A DNA stretch of 64,000 bases. It comes from Nocardioides sp. 503. GTDB taxonomy: Bacteria; Actinomycetota; Actinomycetes; Propionibacteriales; Nocardioidaceae. The stretch covers positions 806,001 through 870,000 of the forward strand of contig NZ_SPUI01000003.1 of NCBI RefSeq assembly GCF_004522095.1. The letters are read 5' to 3'. The position numbers and the translations under genes are program-made. The notes under the pieces are model-generated. The model was not told the DNA's origin. It saw only the letters and a list, made by a program, of their open reading frames with translations, and did not search any database. This document shows, one piece after another, positions 1 to 13,312 of this stretch. Within the stretch, counting starts at the first letter, position 1. Every line of letters starts with the position of its first letter.

Positions 1-476
1 TGGTCACGCTGGTGCTGCTCGTCGCGGCGGCGATGCTCGGCAACGTCGCCGGCTACGAGATCGGACGTGCGATCGGCCCCCCGCTGTACCAGCGCGACGG
101 CCGGATCCTCAAGAAGAAGTACTTCGACCAGACCCAGGCGTTCTTCGACAAGCACGGCAACAAGGCCCTTGTCATCGGCCGCTTCGTGCCGTTCGTCCGG
201 ACCTACATCACCGTGGTGGCGGGCGTGACCCACATGCAGCGCCACCGCTTCCTGAAGTGGAGCTTCGTCGGCGCACTGCTGTGGGTCCTGAGCATCACGC
301 TGATCGGCTACGTGCTCGGCGCCAAGGTGCCGTGGCTCAAGGACAACATCGACTACGCGATCATGGCGATCATCGTCATCTCGGTGATCCCGGTGGTCTA
401 CGAGTGGTGGAAGCACCGCCGCCACGCCGACGACGTCGTGGAGGACGTCCCCGACGACGCCACCGCCGACAGCTAG
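1..476 (+). CDS. DedA-family membrane protein, C-terminal part (5' end outside window)
   Basis: The reading frame is open from the window edge, so the N-terminus is missing. The visible part carries the DedA/SNARE-associated signature: a helix with a GRFVPFVRTYITVVAG segment (about residues 58-73 of the visible protein), then a membrane helix GALLWVLSITLIGYVLG and a last helix before a short charged tail. DedA proteins are inner-membrane proteins linked to lipid carrier transport (such as undecaprenyl phosphate recycling) and proton-motive-force homeostasis; the exact substrate here is unknown. The stop codon TAG shares the tetranucleotide CTAG with the stop of the convergent pyrE gene. Confidence 0.85.
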   Translation, partial: VTLVLLVAAAMLGNVAGYEIGRAIGPPLYQRDGRILKKKYFDQTQAFFDKHGNKALVIGRFVPFVRTYITVVAGVTHMQRHRFLKWSFVGALLWVLSITLIGYVLGAKVPWLKDNIDYAIMAIIVISVIPVVYEWWKHRRHADDVVEDVPDDATADS

Positions 477-1009
477 GCCCGCGCGGCGTCCAGCGCCGCC
501 TTGGTGAGCACCGCGCGCACCTCGAGACCGACGTCGGCGAGCGGGTTCTCCCCCTCGGGGCTGCGGTCGATCGCGCAGACGACGACCTCGACCACCGCGC
601 CGGCCGCGCGCAGGGCGCGCGTCGCGTCGCGCACCGCACCGCCAGTGGTGATGACGTCCTCGACGAGCGTCACGCGCCGCCCGGCGACGTCCGGGCCCTC
701 GGCCAGCTTGCAGGTGCCGTACTCCTTGGCCTGCTTGCGCACGAACAGCGCCGGCGTGCCCGTGAGGCTGCTGACGAGCGTGGCGATTGGCACTCCGCCC
801 AGCTCAAGGCCGCCGAGCAGCTCGGTGCCCTCGGGCAGCAGCGGCACCATCTGCCGGGCCACCCGGGCCAGCAGCTCGGGCTGGGCCTCGAAGAGGTACT
901 TGTCGAAGTACTCCGAGGACACCTGGCCGGAGCGCAGCGTGAACTCGCCGGTCAGGCGGCAGCAGGCGTCGACGTCGGCGGCCAGGCTGGGGTCGGGGGT
1001 CGTGGTCAC
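473..1009 (-). CDS. pyrE: Orotate phosphoribosyltransferase
   Basis: A 178-aa cytosolic enzyme of de novo pyrimidine synthesis that converts orotate and PRPP to OMP and pyrophosphate. The PRPP-binding motif VTLVEDVITTGGA lies near residues 114-126, and the catalytic-loop lysines fall in the segment VRKQAKEYGT (about residues 90-99). The length is normal for the short bacterial type. The start is GTG at 1009. It converges on the DedA gene with stop codons that overlap by three bases. No other pyr genes are nearby, so it is a stand-alone copy. An OPRT-like paralogue of other specificity is possible but less likely. Confidence 0.88.
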   Translation of the reverse strand: MTTTPDPSLAADVDACCRLTGEFTLRSGQVSSEYFDKYLFEAQPELLARVARQMVPLLPEGTELLGGLELGGVPIATLVSSLTGTPALFVRKQAKEYGTCKLAEGPDVAGRRVTLVEDVITTGGAVRDATRALRAAGAVVEVVVCAIDRSPEGENPLADVGLEVRAVLTKAALDAARA

Positions 1010-1047
1010 GCCGACAGGCTAGCGGCCGGTCCCCGTACGCTCGGCAC

Positions 1048-2205
1048 ATGCTCGCGCACCGTCTCGACGGCATCCCGCCGACGATCTTCTCCCGCATGTC
1101 GGCGCTCGCCCTGAGCACCGACTCGGTCAACCTCGGGCAGGGCTTCCCCGACGTCGACGGCCCGCCCGAGGCGATCGCCCGGGCGGTCACCGCGCTGCGG
1201 GAGGGGGCCAACCAGTACGCCCCCGGGACCGGCGTGCCGGCGCTACGGCAGGCGATCGCGCGGCACCAGCAGCGCCACTACGGCCTCGAGCTGAACCCCG
1301 ACACCGAGGTGGTCGTCACCACCGGGTGCACCGAGGCGGTGGCCGCGGCGCTGCTCGGGCTGGTCGACCCCGGCGACGAGATCGTCGTGCTCGAGCCCTA
1401 CTACGACTCCTACGTCGCGATGATCCAGATGGCCGGCGGCGTACGGCGCCCGGTCACCCTGCGCGCCCCGGACTTCCGGCTCGACCTCGACGAGCTGCGC
1501 GCCGCGGTGACGCCGCGCACGCGGTTCGTGCTGCTCAACTCCCCGCACAACCCCACCGGCACGGTGCTCACCCGTGCCGAGCTGCAGGCGGTGGCCGACC
1601 TCGCCCTCGAGCACGACCTCGTCGTGATCACCGACGAGGTCTACGAGCACCTCGTCTTCGACGACCACGAGCACGTCCCGATCGCGACCCTGCCGGGCAT
1701 GGCCGAGCGCACGCTGACGCTCTCGAGCGCGGGCAAGTCCTACTCCTTCACCGGCTGGAAGGTCGGCTGGGCCACCGGACCCGCCGCGCTGGTCGGCGCC
1801 GTGCTGGCCGCCAAGCAGTGGCTGACCTTCACCTCGGGCTCGCCGCTGCAGCCGGCGGTGGCGCTCGCGCTCGACGAGCTGCCCGACTTCCCGCGCGACC
1901 TCGCGGCCGACCTCCAGGTGCGCCGGGACCTGCTCTGCGACGGTCTGACCAGCGCCGGGCTCGACGTCCGCGTGCCCGAGGGCACCTACTTCGCCACCAC
2001 CGACGTCAGCGCGCTGGGCTGGCCCGACGGGCTGTCGTTCTGCCTGGCGCTGCCCGAGCGGGCCGGCGTCGTCGGCATCCCCGCCCAGGTCTTCTACGAC
2101 GACCGCGAGGAGGGACGCCACCTCGTGCGCTGGGCGTTCTGCAAGGAGCCCTCGGTGATCGCCGAGGGGACCCGCCGGCTCAGCGCCGCTGACCTCCGGC
2201 CCTGA
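1048..2205 (+). CDS. PLP-dependent class I/II aminotransferase
   Basis: A 385-aa fold-type I aminotransferase. Visible landmarks are NSPHNPTGTVL (substrate/PLP-binding Asn-Pro region, about residues 168-178), ITDEVYEHL (Asp contacting the pyridine nitrogen) and SSAGKSYSFTGWKVGW, whose first Lys is the PLP Schiff-base residue. The opening resembles the kynurenine/glutamine-transaminase K and YbdL methionine-aminotransferase subgroup (an LGQGFPDVDGP segment near residue 28). The substrate cannot be fixed from sequence. It diverges from pyrE, with 38 bp between starts, and its 3' end overlaps the next convergent gene by 26 bp. Confidence 0.88.
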   Translation: MLAHRLDGIPPTIFSRMSALALSTDSVNLGQGFPDVDGPPEAIARAVTALREGANQYAPGTGVPALRQAIARHQQRHYGLELNPDTEVVVTTGCTEAVAAALLGLVDPGDEIVVLEPYYDSYVAMIQMAGGVRRPVTLRAPDFRLDLDELRAAVTPRTRFVLLNSPHNPTGTVLTRAELQAVADLALEHDLVVITDEVYEHLVFDDHEHVPIATLPGMAERTLTLSSAGKSYSFTGWKVGWATGPAALVGAVLAAKQWLTFTSGSPLQPAVALALDELPDFPRDLAADLQVRRDLLCDGLTSAGLDVRVPEGTYFATTDVSALGWPDGLSFCLALPERAGVVGIPAQVFYDDREEGRHLVRWAFCKEPSVIAEGTRRLSAADLRP

Positions 2206-2734
2206 ACCACTCGTTGCCGCGGCCGACGTAGAGCAGCACGATGGCCGCGATGCACATGATCAGGTTGAGCACCGGCAGGACCGCCAGCGCGGTGAGGACG
2301 CACAGCGGGATGGCGACGGCGGCCGAGATCGTCAGCACGATCCGGGCCCAGTTGGCGCCGCGCACCACGAAGAAGGCGAGCACGATCGCCACGAGCGACC
2401 ACACGATGCCGATGCCCGCGAAGATGATCGTGAACGTGCTGATCTCGTCGCGCGTCCAGCCGGACGCGCTGTCCTCGAAGCCCTCGTAGTACTCGTCCAT
2501 CCCGGCCATCACGGCGACCAGCAGGAAGGCGAGCGACAGCAGGGCGATCGCGCTGCCCACCCACGTCAGCACGGCCGCGGCCGTGACGGTGCCGGGGCGA
2601 CGGCCGGCGTCGGGCGGGACCGGCGCGTAGGCCGGGTTGTAGGCGCCCGGCTGGGGCGAGCCGTAGGGGTTCGGGGTCGGCTGGCCGTACGGCGGGGGCG
2701 GCGGCGTACCGAAGGGGTTGTTCGGGTCGGTCAT
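2180..2734 (-). CDS. Proline-rich four-helix membrane protein, unknown function
   Basis: A 184-aa protein with about 50 residues of Pro/Gly/Tyr-rich cytosolic N-terminus (PPPPPYGQPTPNPYG), then four predicted membrane helices (about residues 52-75, 98-120, 127-145 and 150-168). Such Pro-rich leaders on small multi-pass proteins are common in actinobacteria and have no defined function. The membrane module begins RPGTVTAAAVLTWVGS and resembles both halves of the neighbouring 344-aa protein, so the two genes look like paralogues. It is followed upstream by that gene on the same strand, with 28 bp between them, and probably forms an operon with it. Confidence 0.7.
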   Translation of the reverse strand: MTDPNNPFGTPPPPPYGQPTPNPYGSPQPGAYNPAYAPVPPDAGRRPGTVTAAAVLTWVGSAIALLSLAFLLVAVMAGMDEYYEGFEDSASGWTRDEISTFTIIFAGIGIVWSLVAIVLAFFVVRGANWARIVLTISAAVAIPLCVLTALAVLPVLNLIMCIAAIVLLYVGRGNEWFRAGGQRR

Positions 2735-2762
2735 GGGGCGAACTCTGGCACGCGGGAGCGGC

Positions 2763-3791
2763 TCAGGAGAACCAGGCCCGCACCTCGGGGCGGAGCAGCA
2801 GCGAGATCGTCACCAGGCACACGGCGAGCGGCACCACGAGGACGATGTTGAGCACGGCCCCGACGAGGGCGACGGCTCCCGCGATCGCCGCCGAGACGAC
2901 CAGCGCGGTGCGGCCCCAGCGCACGCGCCGGAACGCCTGGACGGCGAAGAGCATCGCCGCCGCGCCCCAGACCGCGACGACGGCGGTGAGGACGAACGTC
3001 GCGGTGCGGATCTCCGCCTGGGAGAGCCCCTGCGAGCGCAGGTCGGGGTTCTGCTTGTAGAGCTCGTCGAAGACCAGGTCCGGGGCGGCGGCGAGCACGA
3101 GGGCGCTCATGCCCAGCAGGAAGATCGCGAGCGAGCAGAAGACCCAGGTGAGGACGCAGGCCCACAGGACCTGCGCCGGGCGGGCGGACGCCGCGACCGG
3201 GGCGACCCGTCCCGTCGGCGTGATCGCGGAGGTCCAGGCCGCCGACGGCGCCGCACCGAAACCGGTCACCGGACGCGGCTCGGTGGGCGGCGGGGGCGGG
3301 GGCGGCGCCTGGAACACCGACGGGCCGGCGGCCTGCGCCGGGCGCTCCCGCTCCACCGGCGGCGGCATCTTGCCGTCGAACCAGTCGCGCGCCGGCTGGA
3401 ACCACAGGGTCACCGCGGCCGCGGCCACGACCGCCGAGAGGAAGCCACCGGCGACCATCCCGCAGACGAACAGGGGGCCCGCCACCACGGCCAGGCCGAG
3501 CCGGGCGCTGCGCGAGCGCTGGAGCACGTGGTAGCCGAGGATCGCGGCCGCCGTGGCGCAGGCCCCGGCCACCATCGCGAGCACGCGCAGGATCGCCGTC
3601 ACGCCGTCCAGGTCGAGGCCCAGCCCGTCACCCGGAGGCTCGGAGAGGAACGTCCGGATCGACTCCTGCGTCTCCAGCGACCCCAGGCCGGCCACCCGCT
3701 CGAACACCAGGGCGAGGATCAGGGCCGAGCCACCCATGATCATCCAGGCGGCCAGGGTCACCTGACGGGGGCGGGGAGGCGCGTCGCTCAT
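2763..3791 (-). CDS. Membrane protein built from two related four-helix modules
   Basis: About 342 aa, starting at MSDAPPRPRQ (an upstream in-frame start three codons earlier is possible). Two sets of about four membrane helices are separated by a Pro-rich cytosolic linker (PPPPPPPTEP region, near residues 160-170). Each set opens with a similar phrase: PRQVTLAAWMIMGG in the first and RPAQVLWACVLTWVF in the second, close to RPGTVTAAAVLTWVG in the downstream neighbour. This suggests duplication and fusion of one module. No catalytic motif is visible and the function is unknown. Confidence 0.65.
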   Translation of the reverse strand: MSDAPPRPRQVTLAAWMIMGGSALILALVFERVAGLGSLETQESIRTFLSEPPGDGLGLDLDGVTAILRVLAMVAGACATAAAILGYHVLQRSRSARLGLAVVAGPLFVCGMVAGGFLSAVVAAAAVTLWFQPARDWFDGKMPPPVERERPAQAAGPSVFQAPPPPPPPTEPRPVTGFGAAPSAAWTSAITPTGRVAPVAASARPAQVLWACVLTWVFCSLAIFLLGMSALVLAAAPDLVFDELYKQNPDLRSQGLSQAEIRTATFVLTAVVAVWGAAAMLFAVQAFRRVRWGRTALVVSAAIAGAVALVGAVLNIVLVVPLAVCLVTISLLLRPEVRAWFS

Positions 3792-3816
3792 GCGCCCCAT
3801 TCCACCAGTCCCGTGC

Positions 3817-6411
<2,595 letters not shown>

Positions 6412-6464
6412 GGTGCTCCTCCTGCGACGGTGCTGATACGTGATGCTGACATAACGTGGGGAAA

Positions 6465-6485
6465 GTTGAGTCTGTTCCACTCAAG
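6465..6485. promoter_or_regulatory. HAIR operator (HspR site) upstream of clpB
   Basis: The site reads GTTGAGT-N7-ACTCAAG, one base from the consensus CTTGAGT-N7-ACTCAAG bound by HspR. It lies between the divergent clpB and 6528 genes, 54 bp from the clpB start and 43 bp from the other start, so it could influence both. A second site of the same type precedes dnaK in this window. Confidence 0.85.
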
Positions 6486-6527
6486 TCTAGGAAGTTTTGT
6501 CCACGGCGCGAGGGGAATACCACTTCC

Positions 6528-7991
6528 ATGTCCTTCCGGTCAGAGCTCCAGTCCAAGATCAAGCCGATCGTCGACGCCGCCATCGTCGCCGAGATGAGCT
6601 ACTACGGGTTCGACGGCAGTCTCGAGGACGGGTTCACCGGCTACTCGCGCGCGACCGAGGCCAACCCGCTCTCCGAGGAGGTCACGGTCGCGCCGCCGGG
6701 GGCCGCCAACGAGGGCGAGGCCACCGACTGGAACGGGCAGGTCTACACCTACGGCCACAACTTCTTCGCGATGACCTTCCGCCCCAAGGAGGACGTCTAC
6801 GACAAGTGGCGCGAGATGATCCCCTCCCTGTTCGAGCCGTGGCTCGAGATCCCGGAAGCCGACGACCTGGAGCCCAAGGTGCAGGCGGTGCGCGAGGCCG
6901 CGCAGAAGCTGGGTCTCAGCGTCAGCACCGAGGGCGAGGGCACCGACATGCAGCTGATCTCGGGCAACACGAAGCTGTCCGGCGACCTGGACTACCTGTC
7001 GTCGAAGATCGGCAACTACGACGGCGAGACGATCCGGGCCTTCCACCGCACCTACGTGTCGCGGATGCCCACCGTGATCAGCGGGCAGTGGTCCGCGGCC
7101 TGCATCCTGGGCGTCGGGCTGGCCGCGGAGCAGGCCGTCTGGCGCCGGACCGGCAAGGACGTGCTGGAGCTCGCCGACCGCATGAAGGAGGCGATGGAGG
7201 ACGCCCGCGGCGGGGGCGGCGGCGACGTGGGCACCTGGATCAAGGTCCTGGGGGCCTTCGCGTCCGCCGCGACGATCTTCGTCAGCGGGCCGGCGGCGCC
7301 GCTCGTGGGTGGCATCGCCACCGGGCTGGGCATCCTGGGCTCGTTCGTGCCCGAGGGCGAGCAGGCCGACCACCACGAGGGCATCGGCGCCGACTGGCCC
7401 GACGGGGTCTACGACAACTGCGTCAAGGTGCTCGACAAGGTGAAGTCCGACATCGAGACCGAGGAGCTCGCCGCTCGGGACTGCCTGTCCGACGCCCGGT
7501 TCGAGGTCCTGGGCAAGGGGGGCGACTTCGACCTCAGCAACCCCGCGGGGCTGCTGGGCGAGACCGACGTCGGGGACCTCACGACGGCGGACGACACGAT
7601 CGTCGAGCTCGACGTGCTCGACGAGATCGGGGGCACCGTCATGCCGGCCATCGCCGCCGAGCTGACCTCGGCCGTCGGCCTGCTGGACGCGGCGTCCGGC
7701 GAGGGCCCGTGGATGCGGCCCTCCGACATCGGGCTGAGCGCCCAGGGTCACTACTGGGAGTGGTCGCAGCTCTACGACCTCCTCACCAAGATCATCGCCG
7801 ACACGGCCTGGGAGCTCGTCGAGGGCGGGGAGCACCTCCAGGTCGCGGCCGGCATCATCGGGGAGAGCGACGAGCAGGCGCGCAAGGACCTCGCCACGAT
7901 CCAGGGCGAGCTCGAGGCTCACGCCGCCGAGACCGCCGGTGGCAGCCCGGTGTCGCAGAGCAGCGCCGCCGCGGGCACACCGCTTCGCTGA
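6528..7991 (+). CDS. Unknown 487-aa protein with Gly-rich loop and central hydrophobic segment
   Basis: I do not recognise this family. The likely start is ATG 6528 (MSFRSELQSKIKPIV); the longer frame from 6456 would run through the HAIR operator. It is acidic and mostly helical, has no signal peptide, and is rich in Trp-containing helices. A GGGGGD loop near residue 227 precedes an Ala/Gly-rich hydrophobic segment (about 240-275) that could be one hairpin in the membrane or a buried helix pair. Size and helical character recall actinobacterial WXG/ESX-associated or pore-like proteins, but no WXG motif is evident, so this is only a thought. The BLUF gene follows 16 bp downstream, which suggests co-transcription. 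Confidence 0.6.
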   Translation: MSFRSELQSKIKPIVDAAIVAEMSYYGFDGSLEDGFTGYSRATEANPLSEEVTVAPPGAANEGEATDWNGQVYTYGHNFFAMTFRPKEDVYDKWREMIPSLFEPWLEIPEADDLEPKVQAVREAAQKLGLSVSTEGEGTDMQLISGNTKLSGDLDYLSSKIGNYDGETIRAFHRTYVSRMPTVISGQWSAACILGVGLAAEQAVWRRTGKDVLELADRMKEAMEDARGGGGGDVGTWIKVLGAFASAATIFVSGPAAPLVGGIATGLGILGSFVPEGEQADHHEGIGADWPDGVYDNCVKVLDKVKSDIETEELAARDCLSDARFEVLGKGGDFDLSNPAGLLGETDVGDLTTADDTIVELDVLDEIGGTVMPAIAAELTSAVGLLDAASGEGPWMRPSDIGLSAQGHYWEWSQLYDLLTKIIADTAWELVEGGEHLQVAAGIIGESDEQARKDLATIQGELEAHAAETAGGSPVSQSSAAAGTPLR

Positions 7992-8007
7992 CGAGGACCG
8001 GAGACCG

Positions 8008-8424
8008 ATGCTCTCGATCACCTATGTCAGCACCGCCGACCGGCTGCTGACCAAGCCCGAGCTGCTGAGCATGCTCGCCGCCATCCGACCCCGCAACGAG
8101 GCCCTGGGGCTCAGCGGCATGCTGCTCTACCGCGGCGGCAACATCATCCAGACGATCGAGGGCCCCGACGAGGTCGTCGACGCGACGTACGCCAAGATCG
8201 AGAAGGACGCCCGCCACAAGGGCGTGCTCCTCCTGCTGCGGGACCCGGTCGAGGAGCGACTGTTCCCCGACTGGTCCATGGGCTTCCACGAGGTGAGCGC
8301 GGGCGACCTCGCCGAGGTCGACGGCTACACGGAGTTCCTGCGTCGACCGGCCACCGCCTCGCTGGGCGACCGGGCCGCGCCGGCGTACCGGCTGCTCGAG
8401 CTCTTCCGCGAGAACATGCGCTGA
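8008..8424 (+). CDS. BLUF-domain blue-light sensor
   Basis: A 138-aa protein consisting essentially of one BLUF domain (blue light using FAD) plus a short C-terminal cap. Counting from the ATG at 8008, Tyr6, Asn30, Gln48, Trp89 and Met91 fall at exactly the spacings of AppA Tyr21, Asn45, Gln63, Trp104 and Met106, which are the photocycle residues. Typical BLUF phrases are ITYVST, LGLSGMLLY, IIQTIEGP and LFPDWSMGF. There is no attached output domain, so signalling must go through a partner. The gene 16 bp upstream (6528-7991) is the obvious candidate. The stop overlaps a CTGACGTCAG palindrome shared with the convergent hspR stop. Confidence 0.92.
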   Translation: MLSITYVSTADRLLTKPELLSMLAAIRPRNEALGLSGMLLYRGGNIIQTIEGPDEVVDATYAKIEKDARHKGVLLLLRDPVEERLFPDWSMGFHEVSAGDLAEVDGYTEFLRRPATASLGDRAAPAYRLLELFRENMR

Positions 8425-8426
8425 CG

Positions 8427-8860
8427 TCAGCGGCCGCGGCGCCAGACGACGACCGACTGGCCGGTCGAGGTCTGGCGCAGCACCGGCAGCTTGTTGGCGG
8501 GCGCCTGGTCGAGCGACCGGCCCGTGAGGGCCTGCCGCAGGGCCTCACGGGTCGCGTCGAGCTCGGCCTGGAGCTCCTCGTTGCGCGCGGAGAGCGCCGC
8601 CAGCCGGTTGTCGAGCTCGAGGATCCGGCGCACGCCCTCGATGCCGATGCCCGAGGACGTCAGGTCGGCGATCTCGCGCAGCCGCTCGATGTCGCGCGCG
8701 GAGTAGCGCCGACCGCCCCCGACCGTGCGTCCGGGGGTGATCAGGCCGAGGCGCTCGTAGGTGCGCAGGGTCTGCGGGTGCAGCCCGGTGAGCTCGGCCG
8801 CCACGCTGATGACGAAGACGGCGGCGTCCGGGCCGGGAGCCGCGAACGGCGGCCCGGACA

Positions 8861-8861
<1 letters not shown>
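8427..8861 (-). CDS. hspR: HspR, MerR-family heat-shock repressor
   Basis: A 144-aa MerR-type regulator. The winged HTH spans about residues 17-85, with HPQTLRTYERLGLITPGRT and GGGRRYSARDIERLREI. It is followed by a helical dimerisation segment (LDNRLAALSARNEELQAELDA). HspR binds HAIR sites, with DnaK as co-repressor in Streptomyces, and represses dnaK and clpB. Two HAIR sites lie in this window. The ATG shares one base with the dnaJ stop (TGATG), so it is the last gene of dnaK-grpE-dnaJ-hspR and translationally coupled. Confidence 0.94.
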
Positions 8862-10048
<1,187 letters not shown>

Positions 10049-10063
10049 CGCACACCTCCTTCC

Positions 10064-10662
10064 CTACTCCTCGGTCTCGGTCGTGCTCGCCGGGTCGACG
10101 ACGAGCACCTGCGCCGCGCGGACCACGCGGTCGCCGATCTTGTAGCCGGCCTTGGCGATCACCTTGCACGTCGTCACGGTGACGTCGGGGTCCTCGCCGA
10201 TGTGGGAGAGGGCCTCGTGGACCGTCGGGTCGAACGCGTCGCCCACCGCGCCGAAGCGGGTCAGGCCGAGGCCCGACACGATCCGCTCCAGCTGCTCGGC
10301 GACGGCCTTGAAGCCGCCGTCGAGCTCGTCGTGCTCGCGGGCCCGGTCGATGGTGTCGAGCACCTCGGTGATCGGGGCCAGCACGGCGTAGGTGGCGTTC
10401 TCCCGCAGCAGGTCGCGGTCGCGCTCGACGCGGCGCTTGTAGTTGAGGAACTCGGCCTGCAGCCGCTGCAGGTCGGCGGTCCGCTCGGCGAGCGCCATCT
10501 GCGTCACCACGAGCTCGTCCTGCGCGATGACCTCGCCCTCGGCCGGGGCCGAGGAGGCAGCCTGGGTCGGCTCCTCCTCGACCTCGGTCTCGTTGGCCAT
10601 CTCCGAGGCGGCGTCGCCGAAGGACTCCACCGGCTCCTCGTCGGGGCTCACGTGGGGGTCGG

Positions 10663-10666
<4 letters not shown>
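10064..10666 (-). CDS. grpE: GrpE nucleotide-exchange factor
   Basis: A 200-aa protein that exchanges ADP for ATP on DnaK. A poorly conserved acidic N-terminus (about 1-55) is followed by a long coiled coil ([25 protein letters not shown], given here in outline) and the C-terminal beta domain with [12 protein letters not shown] and the [16 protein letters not shown] signature. The start is GTG at 10666, and its first bases overlap the dnaK stop (GTGA), so translation is coupled to dnaK. Confidence 0.94.
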
Positions 10667-12537
<1,871 letters not shown>

Positions 12538-12608
12538 GAGTTGTTACCTCCATGATGTGGCCCGGTGGGGCCTGGGTTGAAGACTGTGGGTCTCAGTCTG
12601 GCAGGGAA

Positions 12609-12629
12609 CTTGAGTCGACTCAACTCAAC
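12609..12629. promoter_or_regulatory. HAIR operator of the dnaK operon
   Basis: CTTGAGT-N7-ACTCAAC matches the HspR consensus except for the last base. A second ACTCAAC half-site overlaps it (12618-12624), so a 14-bp perfect palindrome TTGAGTCGACTCAA is nested in the site. On the minus strand a perfect -35 hexamer TTGACA (12643-12648) lies just upstream, placing the operator over the expected -10 region, the right position for repression. Confidence 0.88.
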
Positions 12630-12700
12630 TTCCGTCTACGGGTGTCAACGGGCGTCGAGGGGTGCTTGTTCCCGGTGCGGCGAGATGTTTCGCTGGCGGG

Positions 12701-13312
12701 GTGCCGACCGCCGCGGAGATCGTCCGCCACCACCACGACTCAGCACCCCCGGGCGCCGACCCGTGGGTGCCGCCGCACCGTCAGACGCCGTACGAGATCG
12801 AGGTGGCGGACCACGACACCGCCTGGCCGGCGTCGTTCGCCGAGGTGGACGCGCTGGTCCGCGGTGCGCTCGGAGCCCGCGTGCTCGAGCTGCACCACGT
12901 CGGCTCGACCTCCGTTCCGGGGCTCCCGGCCAAGCCGGTCATCGACGTCGACCTCGTCGTCGCCGAGCCCGCCGACGAGGCTGCCTACCTGCCGGCGCTG
13001 GTGGCGGCGGGCTTCGTGCACACGATCCGCGAGCCGTGGTGGCACGAGCACCGCCTGCTCGTCCTCGCCGCACCCAGGGCCTACCTCCACGTCTTCGGCC
13101 CCGACTGTCCCGAGGTCGTGCGGCACCTCATGTTCCGCGACTGGCTGGTCGCCCACCCCGAGGACCGCGACCGCTACGCCGCCGCCAAGCGCGAGGCCGC
13201 CGTCGCCACCAACGCGGTCGGCGGGCACGGCATGGACTACAACCGCCACAAGTCAGCGGTCGTGCGCGAGATCTACGAGCGGATGTTCCGCGCGCACGGG
13301 CTCATCACGTGA
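12701..13312 (+). CDS. GrpB/UPF0157 family nucleotidyltransferase-like protein
   Basis: About 203 aa, starting at GTG 12701; an in-frame ATG at 12662 would add 13 residues. The family core LHHVGSTSVPGLPAKPVIDVDL (shown in outline) is a nucleotidyltransferase-fold phrase with GS and DxD-like residues. Toward the C-terminus lie HLMFRDWLVAHPEDRDRYAAAK and YNRHKSAVVREI, typical of UPF0157. The biochemical role of the family is not established. The last bases overlap the start of the next gene (GTGA), so the two are translationally coupled. Confidence 0.82.
   Translation: MPTAAEIVRHHHDSAPPGADPWVPPHRQTPYEIEVADHDTAWPASFAEVDALVRGALGARVLELHHVGSTSVPGLPAKPVIDVDLVVAEPADEAAYLPALVAAGFVHTIREPWWHEHRLLVLAAPRAYLHVFGPDCPEVVRHLMFRDWLVAHPEDRDRYAAAKREAAVATNAVGGHGMDYNRHKSAVVREIYERMFRAHGLIT

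Noticed and set aside
12565..13308. Extension of the APH-like frame back to 12565
   Set aside because: It would run through the GrpB-family gene in another frame; the GTG at 13309 overlapping the upstream stop explains the start.
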